Of a DNA stretch of 64,000 nt, positions 35,194 to 44,404 are shown piece after piece. How positions within the stretch are numbered: the first letter of the stretch is position 1; the number at the start of each line of letters is the position of its first letter. This DNA comes from Geobacter sp. FeAm09. GTDB taxonomy: Bacteria; Desulfobacterota; Desulfuromonadia; Geobacterales; Pseudopelobacteraceae. The DNA lies in NCBI RefSeq assembly GCF_008330225.1, contig NZ_CP042466.1, positions 3,714,001 through 3,778,000 of the forward strand, written 5' to 3'. The notes below the pieces were generated by a model that had not been told where the DNA came from, did not search any database, and worked only from the letters and a program-made list of their open reading frames with translations. The position numbers and the translations under genes were made by a program.

Positions 35194-37569
35194 ATGACAA
35201 AGGGGAAATGCACATCGTGGATATTCCTGCCGCTTGCATGTGCGGTACTCATGGTGGGGGGATGCAGCGGCAACACGACCAACAATTACGGTTCGGGGAG
35301 CAGCCCGGCAAGCGCCTCCCAGAACCCCCTCAACCCGAAGACACTCGTCCAGTTCAAGAATCCCTTTGTCGAAATCCCCATCGCGCCGGCTCCCACGGCC
35401 AATAGCTATACGGCAACGGCGCGCAAGAACGATGACTGGGACTTCGGCCTGCGCATCGTCGATGGCGTGACCGGCCAGACCATACGCCCCAAAGATCCGG
35501 TCACCGGCCAGACCATCAAGACCCCGACGTGGTACTATGACGTCAACGACGCCCCTCTGGGAATTTACGGCGCCACGGTCGAGACCACATCCAACAACCC
35601 GGTGACCATAACCTATGTGAACGACCTGCGGGACGAGCTGCCCGATCCCAACGCGACCGGGCTCGTCAAGGGGATCAAGGGAACCGGGACGCTCCTGACC
35701 AAACACCTTCTGGCCGTCGATACGACGGTGGACGGCATGAACCTGGGCGAACCGGAGGTCAGGACCGTGCCCCACCTCCACGGCGGGCATGTGGACTGGC
35801 GTTTCGACGGCCATCCCGAGGCATGGTTCACCAATATCCCGGCCAGCCAGCAAACCGCCGTCAAATACGGCCTGGCCGCCGACCCCTCCCGGGGCTTTCC
35901 GGGGAGACCTTCGGACAACAAGGCCATCTACACCTACGCCAATGACCAGAACGCCGCGACCCTCTGGTTCCACGACCACTCCTACGGCATCACCCGGCTC
36001 CAGGCCTACGCCGGCATAGCGGCCTTCTACCTGATCCGCGACAGCTTCGAGGACGCCCTCGGCCTCCCCAGGGGGCCGCTCGGCCCCAATCCGGTGGTGC
36101 CGACGCTTACGTCCTACAAGTACGACCTGCCGCTCGTCATCCAGGACAAGGCCTTCACCGCCGACGGCGCCCTGGTCTTCCCGACGTTCACCAACCTGGG
36201 GCTGTACACCTTCAACGCCCTGCGGGACAAGAACGGCAATGCAACCAATACCATACGACCGGAGATGTTCGGCAACGTCAACGTCGTCAACGGTATGGCC
36301 TGGCCCTCCAAGACGGTGGAACAGACCGCCTACCGCTTCCGCGTTCTGAACGCTGCCGATTCGCGGGTCTACAACCTCTGGCTGGAGGATGCGGACGACG
36401 GCACCGTGATCACACCGGCCCTGGCGGCACAGGCGGCGACGGGCGCCGGCCAGCCCGGCCTCGCCTGGCCGGTCATCCAGATCGCGGCGGAGCAGGGGCT
36501 CTTCCCCACGGCCGTCCCGGTCATGACCGGTGCCCGCGATCTGGGGCTGACCCTGGCCAACGCCGAGCGTGCCGACATCGTCATCGACTTCTCCCACCCC
36601 GTATTCAGGAAGAACGGGGCGGGGCGGAAGCTGATCCTGCGCAATGACGCCCCGGCCCCCTTTGGCGGCCTGTTCGGTCCGGCCAATGAGGACATGTCCA
36701 CCCTCGACCCCAACACCACCGGCAAGGTAATGCGGTTCGTGGTGGATGCCGCCACCACGGCGACCTCCTACGACGCCCAGATCAAGGCGTGGACCGCCTC
36801 GCTGCGTCCCTTTGCCCAGCAGGGGGGGGACCTCAACGCCGCAACCCCGGGCACGGTGAGGTATATCGACCTGCAGGAGCGCAAAGACGCGGCCTACGCC
36901 TTTTTCGATCCCATCGCCAATACCACGGTCTACCGCACCGAACTGCTCATCAACGGTCTCCGCTTTTCCGACCCGATCACGGAGAACGTCCCCCACGATG
37001 CGGTGGAGGAGTGGGTGATCATCAACACCACCCCCGACATGCATCCGCTCCACCTGCACCTGGTCAAGTTCCAGATCATCGAGAAGGGACATATCAAGGC
37101 GGGGCCGGGAGGTACGCCGCTCACAGATACCGAACGCGCCCTCCTGGGGTTGCCGCCCCAGCCCGCTCCCCCCGAGCCCCCCTTCTCCCCGCCGAACTAT
37201 ATCCGGGCGGACGGCGCCGGCGCCCTGCCGGCCCCGATCACGTCCTACACGGCCTACATGCCCAACACCGATCCGCGGGACGACCCGTCGGGCACCCCCA
37301 CCGGGACCCTGGTGCCGGACACCCCCGGCAACTCGCTCTTTGCCCGCTCGGGCAACGAGATAGGCTACAAGGACATGGTGAAGGTGCCGCCGGCCATGGT
37401 CTCCTATGACCCGAACGCCGGGGGCGAGGTGGTGAACCCGGGCTACGTGCGCATCAGGGCCAGGTTCGACCTGCCGGCCGGCGCCCAGGCCCCGGCCACC
37501 TACATGTACCACTGCCACATCATTTCCCACGAGGACGAGGAGATGATGCGCCCCTTCACGGTAAAGTAG
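35194..37569 (+). CDS. Multicopper oxidase lipoprotein
   Basis: 791 residues. The lipobox is LMVGGC near residue 21. The four copper-binding His clusters are visible: HLHGGH, WFHDHSYG, HPLHLH and YHCHIISHEDEEMM (type 1 copper Cys with trailing His and Met). The closest arrangement I know is the CotA/bilirubin-oxidase type. Multicopper oxidases oxidise phenols, Cu(I), Mn(II) or Fe(II) while reducing O2; Geobacter has such enzymes (for example OmpB) linked to metal respiration, but this one cannot be named. A strong GGGGAGG site precedes the ATG. Its nearness to CusAB genes suggests copper handling. Confidence 0.9.
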   Translation: MTKGKCTSWIFLPLACAVLMVGGCSGNTTNNYGSGSSPASASQNPLNPKTLVQFKNPFVEIPIAPAPTANSYTATARKNDDWDFGLRIVDGVTGQTIRPKDPVTGQTIKTPTWYYDVNDAPLGIYGATVETTSNNPVTITYVNDLRDELPDPNATGLVKGIKGTGTLLTKHLLAVDTTVDGMNLGEPEVRTVPHLHGGHVDWRFDGHPEAWFTNIPASQQTAVKYGLAADPSRGFPGRPSDNKAIYTYANDQNAATLWFHDHSYGITRLQAYAGIAAFYLIRDSFEDALGLPRGPLGPNPVVPTLTSYKYDLPLVIQDKAFTADGALVFPTFTNLGLYTFNALRDKNGNATNTIRPEMFGNVNVVNGMAWPSKTVEQTAYRFRVLNAADSRVYNLWLEDADDGTVITPALAAQAATGAGQPGLAWPVIQIAAEQGLFPTAVPVMTGARDLGLTLANAERADIVIDFSHPVFRKNGAGRKLILRNDAPAPFGGLFGPANEDMSTLDPNTTGKVMRFVVDAATTATSYDAQIKAWTASLRPFAQQGGDLNAATPGTVRYIDLQERKDAAYAFFDPIANTTVYRTELLINGLRFSDPITENVPHDAVEEWVIINTTPDMHPLHLHLVKFQIIEKGHIKAGPGGTPLTDTERALLGLPPQPAPPEPPFSPPNYIRADGAGALPAPITSYTAYMPNTDPRDDPSGTPTGTLVPDTPGNSLFARSGNEIGYKDMVKVPPAMVSYDPNAGGEVVNPGYVRIRARFDLPAGAQAPATYMYHCHIISHEDEEMMRPFTVK

Positions 37570-37588
37570 CTGCGGGGCTGCTGCAGAT

Positions 37589-37619
37589 GATGACGGCGGG
37601 CCATCGGCCCGCCGTCATC
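37589..37619. repeat. 14-bp perfect hairpin after the multicopper oxidase gene
   Basis: GATGACGGCGGGCC and GGCCCGCCGTCATC around the loop ATC, 20 bp past the stop codon. No T run follows, so it may stabilise the 3' end rather than terminate by the classical mechanism. Confidence 0.7.
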
Positions 37620-37659
37620 TCGCCACCATAATCGTATCAGGGATTTGACAGGTGACACC

Positions 37660-38079
37660 ATGACCATAAGCGGGCGTATCTATCGCAAAGCAGGGCTCTT
37701 CGTGGCAGGCTGCCTGATGGCCGGAGTGTGCGGCTGCTCGGGCAAGGCCGACCTTACCGGGAAGTGGGGAGGGAAGATGACGCTGCCGGAAACCGGCAAA
37801 TCCCTGAGCGACCTGGAATTCGACCTTACCCAGAAGGGGGGAGAGATCCACGGCACCATGAACTTTACCAAGGTGGACGGCGGCAAGGTCAAGCTGAAGG
37901 GCACCCGGAACGGCGACGAACTGAAATTTACCACGGAACACAAACGGGGCCTTACGATCGGCTTTACCGGGACCGTGAAAAGCGGTTCCCGGGTCAACGG
38001 CAGCGCCATCCTTGCCTATTCCGACCCGAAGGTGCCGGTCAAGCAGGATGCCGTCACCCTGGAGCTGACAAAGAAATAG
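37660..38079 (+). CDS. Putative lipoprotein, lipocalin-like or small beta-barrel
   Basis: 139 residues. A lipobox (AGVCGC, near residue 25) follows a signal peptide. The mature part (ADLTGKWGG...LSDLEFDLTQKGGEIHGTMNF...GTVKSGSRVNGSA) is a set of short beta-strands with polar turns, as in small lipid- or ligand-binding barrels. I do not recognise a family. AGGTGACACC upstream fits as a ribosome-binding site for the ATG at 37660; an upstream TTG in frame is unlikely. It stands 90 bp after the oxidase on the same strand and converges with cusA. Confidence 0.65.
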   Translation: MTISGRIYRKAGLFVAGCLMAGVCGCSGKADLTGKWGGKMTLPETGKSLSDLEFDLTQKGGEIHGTMNFTKVDGGKVKLKGTRNGDELKFTTEHKRGLTIGFTGTVKSGSRVNGSAILAYSDPKVPVKQDAVTLELTKK

Positions 38080-38142
38080 TCGGGAAGCCCACACAAGCGA
38101 TCACGAGCGCCCGGTGCCACATGCCCGGGCGTTCGTGCCTTT

Positions 38143-41100
38143 TCATGTCCGGCGCTCCGCCCCGGAGCGGCTCGGCCGGAGCCTGCCGCGCCGAAGGTCG
38201 CGCTGTTTCATGATGACGAAGATGACCGGGGTCATGATCAGCACATGAATGGCCGAGGTGATCATGCCGCCGATCATGGGCGCGGCGATGGGACGCATCA
38301 CGTCGGCGCCGGCGCCGGCGGACCACATGAGCGGCGCCAGGCCGAGCAGCGCCACCGCCACGGTCATCAACTTGGGACGCAGCCGCAGGACCGCCCCCTC
38401 GCAGGTGGCGTCAACGATATCCTGGGCGGTAACCGCCCCCTGGCGGAGCTTGCGGTCCAGGGCCTCGTGCAGGTAGAGGACCATGACCACGCCGGTCTCC
38501 ACCGCGATGCCGTACAGCGCAATGAAGCCGACCCACACCGCCACCGAGAGGTGATAGTGCAGCAGGTACAGCAGGTATACGCCCCCCACCAGCGCGAACG
38601 GCACCGAGAGCATGACCATGCCCGCCTCCAGGGCCGATGAAAAGGTGAAATAGAGCAGCACGAAGATGATCAGAAGACCCAGGGGGACCATGATCTGCAG
38701 CCGCTCCCGGGCGCGGAGCTGGTTTTCCCATTGGCCCGACCAGGCGATGGAATACCCGGGGGGGAGGTTGATCTGCCGGTTCAGGGCCTGTTTGGCCTCC
38801 TGGACAAAGCCCCCCATGTCCCTGCCCCGCACGTTGAGGAAGACCAGCGAACGGAGCATGCCCCCTTCGCTGCCGATCTCGGGCGGACCGGAGCGGGTAG
38901 TGATCCGGCTCACCAGGGAGAGCGGCACCGGGGTGCCGTCCGCTCCCGCCACCAGGATACGGGGGATAGCCTCCAGGGCATCCCGCTGGTCGCGGTTGTA
39001 ACGGACCCTGATGGGGAAACGTCCCCTGCCGCCCCCCATCCCCATGGCCTCCGAGATCATCCCGCCGCCGAGCGCCGTTTCGATCACGTCCTGCACATCC
39101 TGTACCTGGACCCCGTAGCGGGCCGCAGCCAGGCGATCCACGGTTATGTCCAGGTAGCCCCCCCCGGTGGTCCGCTCGGCCACCACATCGGCCGCGCCGG
39201 GAATCCGCTTGAGGACCGCCTCGGCCTGTATGGCCAGGTCCCTCAGCACGTTCAGGTCGCTGCCGTAGATCTTTACCCCCAGATCGGTGCGGACCCCGGT
39301 GGAGAGCATGTTGATGCGGTTGATGATCGGCTGGGTCCAGCCGTTGCGCACGCCGGTCTGCTGCAGCTTGCCGTCCAGTTCGGCCACGATGTCGTCTTTC
39401 GTGACGCCGGGGCGCCACAACTCCCGCGGCTTGAGGATGATGATGGATTCGAACATAGAAACCGGCGCCGGGTCGGTGGCGGTCTCCGCCCGCCCCACCT
39501 TGCCCAGGACCGAGGCGACCTCCGGCTGCCCCTTGATGACGGCGTCCTGCACCTGGATCAGGCGCTTCGCTTCGGTGATGGAGATCGTGGGAAGCGTGAC
39601 CGGCATATAGAGCAGCGATCCCTCGTCCAGGTTGGGCATGAACTCGCTGCCGAGGGAGAAGAACAGCGGGATGGCCGCCAGAAGCGCGGCGGCATTGAGG
39701 GCGATGACCGTCTTCTTGCGGTGAAGCGCCCAGCGGATGACCGGGCCATACAGCCGGATGAAGAACGACGAGACCGGATTGGCGCTTTCAGGGGACATCC
39801 TGCCCCGCAGCAGCAGACACATGAGGACCGGCACCAGGGTTATGGCGCAGATGCCCGATGCCAGCATGGTGAAGGTCTTGGTGAACGCGAGCGGGTGGAA
39901 GAGCTTTCCCTCCTGCCCCTCCAGGAGAAAGACCGGCACGAACGAGAGGATGATGATCGCCAGGGAGAAGCAGATCGCCCTGCCCACCTGGCACGATGAA
40001 GAGACGACGACCTCCAGCCGGCGTTGTTTTCGCTCCTCGGGCGGCAGTTCCGCCAGGCGGCGGTAGCCGTTCTCCACCATGATGACCCCGGCGTCCACCA
40101 GGACCCCGATGGCGATGGCGATCCCCCCCAGGGACATGATGTTGGAACTGACGCCCATGAGCTTCATGGGGATAAAGGCGCAGATGACCGCCACCGGCAG
40201 GGTCAGGATGATGACCAGTGCGCTCCGCAGGTGCAGGAGGAAGAGCAGCACGACCAGCGCCACGACCAGCGATTCTTCCCCCAAGGCCCTCTTCAGGGTG
40301 GCAACGGCCCTGTCGATCAATTCCGAGCGGTCATAGGCCGTGACGATCTCGACCCCCTGGGGGAGTCCCTTGTGCAGGGAGGCGATCTTTTCCTTGACCC
40401 GCTGGATGACCTGGGCGGCGTTCTCGCCGTAGCGCATGACGATAATGCCGCCCACCGCCTCGCCCTCGCCGTTCAGGTCGAGCAGTCCGCGGCGGAACGC
40501 CCCTCCCGTCTGGACGGTCCCCAGATTCCTGACCAGGACCGGGATGCCGTTGTGATCGGTCGTAACCGGGGTATCCCCGATGTCCCCGACCGATGCGGCG
40601 GCACCTTTCCCCTGGATGATGAATTCGGCGTTGGCCTGCTCCACGACCCGGCCGCCGGCCTCCCCGTTGGACCGTTTGAGCGCCCTGATCACATCAGCCG
40701 TGGTGACACCATAGGTGAAGAGCCTTTTGGGGTCCAACTCCACCTGGTATTCCCGCACGAAACCGCCGATGGAGGCGACCTCCGCAACGCCCTGGACCGT
40801 GCCGAGCTGATAGCGCACGAACCAGTCCTGCAGGGTGCGCAACTGTTCCAGGGTGTACCCGCTGGCGCGCAGGGTGTACCAGAACACATGGCCGACGCCC
40901 GTGCCCTCGGGACCGATCCGGGGGGCGACGCCGGGGGGGAGGAAGGAAGAGGCGTAGGCGAGGCGTTCCATGACCCGTGCCCTGGCCCAATAGATATCGG
41001 CCTGGTCGTCGAAGATGACGTAGATCATGGAAAACCCGAAGGCGGAGGAGGCCCGTACCGCCTTGACCCGGGAAAGGCCCTGAAGGTTGGTCGCCAGCGG

Positions 41101-41301
41101 GTAGGTAACCTGGTCTTCCACCACCTGGGGGGAGCGGCCGGGGAAATCGGTGAAGACGATCACCTGATTGTCCGACAGGTCGGGGATGGCGTCGATCGGG
41201 GTGGTGCGGAACGACCAGAGGCCCCAGCCGATGAGAGCGGCAAAGCCGAGCAGGACGATGATGCGGTTTTGTGCCGAAAACGCTATAATTCGTTCGATCA
41301 T
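38143..41301 (-). CDS. Heavy-metal efflux RND transporter, CusA/CzcA type
   Basis: 1052 residues. The N-terminal helix (IVLLGFAALIGWGLWSF), the FRTTPIDAIPDLSDNQVIVFTDFPG opening, the large periplasmic loops, a conserved second half (VALGLLIIFVLLYF...) and twelve membrane helices fit the HME-RND family. This group (CusA, CzcA) exports Cu(I)/Ag(I) or divalent cations across the periplasm as a trimer with an adaptor and an outer-membrane channel. cusB is 16 bp upstream on the same strand; no cusC-type channel gene is present in the window. A GGAG lies before the ATG at 41301. Confidence 0.93.
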   Translation of the reverse strand: MIERIIAFSAQNRIIVLLGFAALIGWGLWSFRTTPIDAIPDLSDNQVIVFTDFPGRSPQVVEDQVTYPLATNLQGLSRVKAVRASSAFGFSMIYVIFDDQADIYWARARVMERLAYASSFLPPGVAPRIGPEGTGVGHVFWYTLRASGYTLEQLRTLQDWFVRYQLGTVQGVAEVASIGGFVREYQVELDPKRLFTYGVTTADVIRALKRSNGEAGGRVVEQANAEFIIQGKGAAASVGDIGDTPVTTDHNGIPVLVRNLGTVQTGGAFRRGLLDLNGEGEAVGGIIVMRYGENAAQVIQRVKEKIASLHKGLPQGVEIVTAYDRSELIDRAVATLKRALGEESLVVALVVLLFLLHLRSALVIILTLPVAVICAFIPMKLMGVSSNIMSLGGIAIAIGVLVDAGVIMVENGYRRLAELPPEERKQRRLEVVVSSSCQVGRAICFSLAIIILSFVPVFLLEGQEGKLFHPLAFTKTFTMLASGICAITLVPVLMCLLLRGRMSPESANPVSSFFIRLYGPVIRWALHRKKTVIALNAAALLAAIPLFFSLGSEFMPNLDEGSLLYMPVTLPTISITEAKRLIQVQDAVIKGQPEVASVLGKVGRAETATDPAPVSMFESIIILKPRELWRPGVTKDDIVAELDGKLQQTGVRNGWTQPIINRINMLSTGVRTDLGVKIYGSDLNVLRDLAIQAEAVLKRIPGAADVVAERTTGGGYLDITVDRLAAARYGVQVQDVQDVIETALGGGMISEAMGMGGGRGRFPIRVRYNRDQRDALEAIPRILVAGADGTPVPLSLVSRITTRSGPPEIGSEGGMLRSLVFLNVRGRDMGGFVQEAKQALNRQINLPPGYSIAWSGQWENQLRARERLQIMVPLGLLIIFVLLYFTFSSALEAGMVMLSVPFALVGGVYLLYLLHYHLSVAVWVGFIALYGIAVETGVVMVLYLHEALDRKLRQGAVTAQDIVDATCEGAVLRLRPKLMTVAVALLGLAPLMWSAGAGADVMRPIAAPMIGGMITSAIHVLIMTPVIFVIMKQRDLRRGRLRPSRSGAERRT

Positions 41302-41317
41302 ACCGTCTCGTGCTCCG

Positions 41318-42715
41318 TCAGCGCCGTTTGGGCTGCGTCATGTCCTGCGATGTTCCGGCAGGGGACGATGGCGCCATATCCATATCCCCCATGTCCATGT
41401 CGCCCCCTGGGCCGGCCGGATGTTTCCCGCTCGCCGGCGGGGCGCCGCGCTGCGGGGAGGAAACGGCCGGCCCGGCGGGGATCTGCCGGCCGCCCGGCTT
41501 GAGCTGGGCCTCCGAATCGATCAGAAAGGCCCCGTTGACGGCCACGGCATCGTCCTTCTGCAAACCGGCCAGAATCTGGACATCGCTGCGATAGCGTACG
41601 CCGACGCCGACCTCGCGGGGAACGAAGACCCCCTGCTTCACCTGCACCCAGACCAGGTTCCGGTCGCCGGTGTTCACCACCGCTTCGGCAGGCACCGCCA
41701 GGCCGGTGCCCAGGGGAACCTGGACCGTTGCGTTGACCACCATCTCCGGCTTGAGCAGGAGCTGCCGGTTGTCCACCGCCACCCGCACCCGGTTTGTCCT
41801 GCTCTTCGGGTTGAGGAAAGGATAGATGTAGGTGATGCGGCCAATGAACTCTCGGGAGGGGTAGGAGCGGCTGGAGAGCGCTACCTGCTGGCCCGGCTTG
41901 AGAAAAGGAAACTCGTCTTCGTACACGTCCAGCTCGCCCCAGACCCGGGAGAGGTCGGCGACGCTGAACAGGGGGTCGCCCGCCTTGACGTACTGCCCCT
42001 CCTGCACATTCTTCTCCGTGACGACCCCATCCATGGGGGGATAGACCGGAATACGCACCGCCGGCCGGGAGGTCTTCTCGAGCTCCCTGAATTGGGCGTC
42101 CCCAAAGCCCAGCTGGACAAGGCGGAGCCGGGCCCGGTACAGCGGCGATGCTCCGTCCCGGAGCAGGGGCGCCCGCTCCTCCCGGCCCTTCGCCAAAAGC
42201 AGCGTGAGGTACTCTTCCTCGGCGCCGGCGAGTTCGGGAGAAAACAGTTCGGCAACGGGCTGCCCCCTGGCCACGCGCATGCCGACCATGGAGGCATGGA
42301 GCTTCTCGATCCGCCCCGCGCTCCATGCCGAGACCTTCGCCTGGCGGGTCTGGTCGTAATTGATGATCCCCGCCGCTTCGATGGCTTTGAAGAGCGGCTT
42401 GTACAGGACCTTCGCCACCTCGAGGTTCGCCATCACCTGTTGCGCCGGCGAGAGATAGACGTGCTCCTTGAGGTTCAGGTCCCGCACGTCCCCCTTCCCC
42501 GCGACCTTGGGCACCAGTTCCATATTGCAGATGGGGCAGGTTCCCGGACGGTCCTTGACGACGAAAGGGTGCATGGGGCAGGTATACTCGTGCGCTTGCC
42601 TTGCCGCCGCCGTTGCAGGCGGTGCCTGATGGCCGCGCCGAAGGAGAAGGAGTGAGGCGGCGACAAGCGACAGCAGTACGACGAAAAGCACTATCCGCTT
42701 TGTGGTGACGGCCAT
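41318..42715 (-). CDS. CusB-like periplasmic adaptor of heavy-metal efflux
   Basis: 465 residues from the ATG at 42715. One N-terminal membrane anchor (about 7-24) is followed by a heavy-metal-binding domain (YTCPMHPFVVKDRPGTCPICNMEL, a YHS/HMBD-like Cys/Met/His cluster), the barrel-sandwich hybrid, helical hairpin and membrane-proximal domains (GRITYIYP, VPAEAVV). A Met/Asp-rich tail (GDMDMGDMDM) ends the protein, probably another metal site. It links the RND pump to the outer-membrane channel. The frame reaches 43147, but the added residues lie beyond any ribosome-binding site and look non-coding. Upstream, 286 bp without a gene separate it from a divergent dihaem lipoprotein. Confidence 0.9.
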   Translation of the reverse strand: MAVTTKRIVLFVVLLSLVAASLLLLRRGHQAPPATAAARQAHEYTCPMHPFVVKDRPGTCPICNMELVPKVAGKGDVRDLNLKEHVYLSPAQQVMANLEVAKVLYKPLFKAIEAAGIINYDQTRQAKVSAWSAGRIEKLHASMVGMRVARGQPVAELFSPELAGAEEEYLTLLLAKGREERAPLLRDGASPLYRARLRLVQLGFGDAQFRELEKTSRPAVRIPVYPPMDGVVTEKNVQEGQYVKAGDPLFSVADLSRVWGELDVYEDEFPFLKPGQQVALSSRSYPSREFIGRITYIYPFLNPKSRTNRVRVAVDNRQLLLKPEMVVNATVQVPLGTGLAVPAEAVVNTGDRNLVWVQVKQGVFVPREVGVGVRYRSDVQILAGLQKDDAVAVNGAFLIDSEAQLKPGGRQIPAGPAVSSPQRGAPPASGKHPAGPGGDMDMGDMDMAPSSPAGTSQDMTQPKRR

Positions 42716-43001
42716 GGCTCGGGCTCCCGTCGCTGGTGTGGAACTGGGGAAACGATGCGGCGTCCGCCCTTCCGGGCGGCAACGACGATGTATCTTACCA
42801 TAGCGCCGTCGAATTACAACCAAAGCCAACTCCCGGACGACAAACGGCGCACCCCGCAGGTCCATGCCGATCGTGCCGATGGGCAGGCCCCCCATGTCAT
42901 GGTGCATCGTGTCCGCTTTTATGTTTTTTGCGCCGAAATGACTTGCACAGGCGCCGATCAGAGGGTAAGCTTTACCGTCAACCCTTGCGAGGAGCTTCGT
43001 C

Positions 43002-43337
43002 ATGAAATATTTCGGTGTCTTTGTTGCGGCGACCCTTGGTCTGGCCCTCAGCGGTTGCGCCATGTTCACCTCCTGGAAGAGCATCCCGCCGCCCGGCGGC
43101 TGCGACCAGTGCCACACGCTGGCCATCTCCGCCAATTGGCAGGTCACCTACCGACCGGCCGTGGTGTCTGATGAGCGGGGCCGGCCATATTTCCAGACGC
43201 CGGAATACAACCTCCCCCAACAGGGCAAACAGCAATCACCCCTCGACACGAAGAAGGTCGAGGAGATGGCATGTTTCGATTGCCACAAATCGCCGACCCC
43301 GGCGCATCAGGGGCGCAAGGGACGCTTTCACCATTGA
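43002..43337 (+). CDS. Dihaem c-type cytochrome lipoprotein
   Basis: 111 residues. A lipobox (LALSGC, near residue 19) follows a signal peptide, and there are two CXXCH haem-binding motifs (CDQCH near residue 34 and CFDCH near 93). The long distance between them (~55 residues) and the small size resemble the short single-domain cytochromes found next to metal transport genes in Desulfuromonadales. A GAGGAG site precedes the ATG. Divergent from cusB; an electron-transfer or redox-sensing role in metal handling is an inference. Confidence 0.82.
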   Translation: MKYFGVFVAATLGLALSGCAMFTSWKSIPPPGGCDQCHTLAISANWQVTYRPAVVSDERGRPYFQTPEYNLPQQGKQQSPLDTKKVEEMACFDCHKSPTPAHQGRKGRFHH

Positions 43338-43432
43338 TTCCCGCCGCCCACGGGCACGGCTTCCCGCAAGCGGCTTTGTTTGTGCTCTAATTATTTTTTC
43401 TAAAAAAATAGCTCAAGTTACACAAAAAAATA

Positions 43433-43460
43433 TTGACATAGATTTTTTTGCGAGTATATT
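43433..43460 (+). promoter_or_regulatory. Strong sigma-70 promoter of the Ala/Pro lipoprotein gene
   Basis: TTGACA at 43433-43438, a 16-bp T-rich spacer, TATATT at 43455-43460, preceded by A/T-rich sequence that could act as an UP element. The start would be about 65 bp before the ATG at 43532. Confidence 0.75.
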
Positions 43461-43531
43461 TCGTGTTTGATTTTCAAAACCATGCGCATTGCGTTCAAAT
43501 GGTGAATTCTAAGAGAAAGAGGTGACACACA

Positions 43532-43738
43532 ATGAAAAAACTGATCTCCCTGACGCTGGTACTGGCCCTTGCTACCGTTTTTGCTGCCGGCTGCAAGAAA
43601 AAAACGGAAGAAGCTCCGGCTCCGGCTCCGGCTCCGGCCGCTGCTCCTGCCCCGGCTCCCGAGCAGAAGCCGATGTCTTCCGCTAAAGCTGCTCCGGCTG
43701 CTGAAGCCCCCAAGGCTCCTGAAGCTCCCAAGAAGTAA
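43532..43738 (+). CDS. Small Ala/Pro-rich lipoprotein
   Basis: 68 residues. The lipobox is FAAGC near residue 21, followed by KKK, then an alternating Ala-Pro stretch with few Glu and Lys. Such proteins are thought to act as extended spacers between the membrane and the cell wall. No enzyme motif. AGAGGTGA lies upstream of the ATG. The promoter and terminator around it are strong, so it is probably abundant. Confidence 0.85.
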   Translation: MKKLISLTLVLALATVFAAGCKKKTEEAPAPAPAPAAAPAPAPEQKPMSSAKAAPAAEAPKAPEAPKK

Positions 43739-43765
43739 TTCCGCTTTCCCTGTTGTGGATTGCAC

Positions 43766-43797
43766 AAGCCTGCGGGGTAACCCGCAGGCTTTTTTTA
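43766..43797 (+). terminator. Intrinsic terminator after the Ala/Pro lipoprotein gene
   Basis: AGCCTGCGGG and CCCGCAGGCT around a four-base loop, followed by seven T. Confidence 0.92.
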
Positions 43798-43873
43798 TGT
43801 CCACAACCAAAGTTCGAGCATCACCAAATGCGGCGCACCTGGCGCACGCGCTTCCCGGAGGAGACAAACCGCC

Positions 43874-44209
43874 ATGCACGAGATGTCCATAACCCAGGGA
43901 ATCATCGATATCTGCGAACGGCACGCCGGCGGCCGGCGCGTACTCTCATTGGACGTGGAGATCGGGGAGTTGAGCAGCGTGGTCCCCGAAGCGGTGGAGT
44001 TCTGTTTTGAGGCATGCAGCCGCGGCACCCTGCTGGAGGGGGCGCGCCTGAACATCCTGCGCATCCCGGGCCGGGGACATTGCCTGGATTGCGGAACGGA
44101 CACGCCGCTCACCGCGGCCTTCGGCTCGTGCAGTCGCTGCGGCGGCTATCGGGTCACCGTCGAAACAGGAGAAGAGATGCGGGTCCGGGAAATCGAGGTG
44201 GATGAATGA
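43874..44209 (+). CDS. hypA: HypA, hydrogenase nickel metallochaperone
   Basis: 111 residues. MHEMSITQGIID is the conserved N-terminus (His2 is the nickel ligand), EIGELSSVVPEAVEFCFEA follows, and two CxxC pairs (CLDCG and CSRCGG) form the structural zinc site. HypA delivers nickel to [NiFe]-hydrogenases with HypB. CGGAGGAG lies upstream of the ATG. It is unlinked to other hyp or hydrogenase genes here; nickel supply is also needed for the lar cofactor genes of this window, but there is no direct evidence that it serves both. Confidence 0.93.
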   Translation: MHEMSITQGIIDICERHAGGRRVLSLDVEIGELSSVVPEAVEFCFEACSRGTLLEGARLNILRIPGRGHCLDCGTDTPLTAAFGSCSRCGGYRVTVETGEEMRVREIEVDE

Positions 44210-44304
44210 AGGGGGGGCGCTGCCGGACGGAGCGCCCCTTTTTGCGGCATCAGCCATAGCGGCCAACCGGATTGCACGACGGCGGCCACGTCCCGCAAAA
44301 GCAG

Positions 44305-44353
44305 AAAAGGCCGGGCCGAAATCAGTGTCGCCACGATTTCGGCCCGGCCTTTT
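44305..44353. terminator. Bidirectional terminator between hypA and pckG
   Basis: AAAAGGCCGGGCCGAAATC pairs perfectly with GATTTCGGCCCGGCCTTTT across a short loop. The A and T ends allow it to work on both strands, serving hypA and pckG, which converge here. Confidence 0.92.
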
Positions 44354-44404
44354 GTTAATCCCCCTGGCCCATTGTCACCTATAAGACCAGGGTACATCCC
44401 GTCC

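Noticed and set aside
35194-37569. Naming the multicopper oxidase OmpB
   Set aside because: Copper motifs are shared by the whole superfamily and I cannot align it to OmpB; only the general call is supported.
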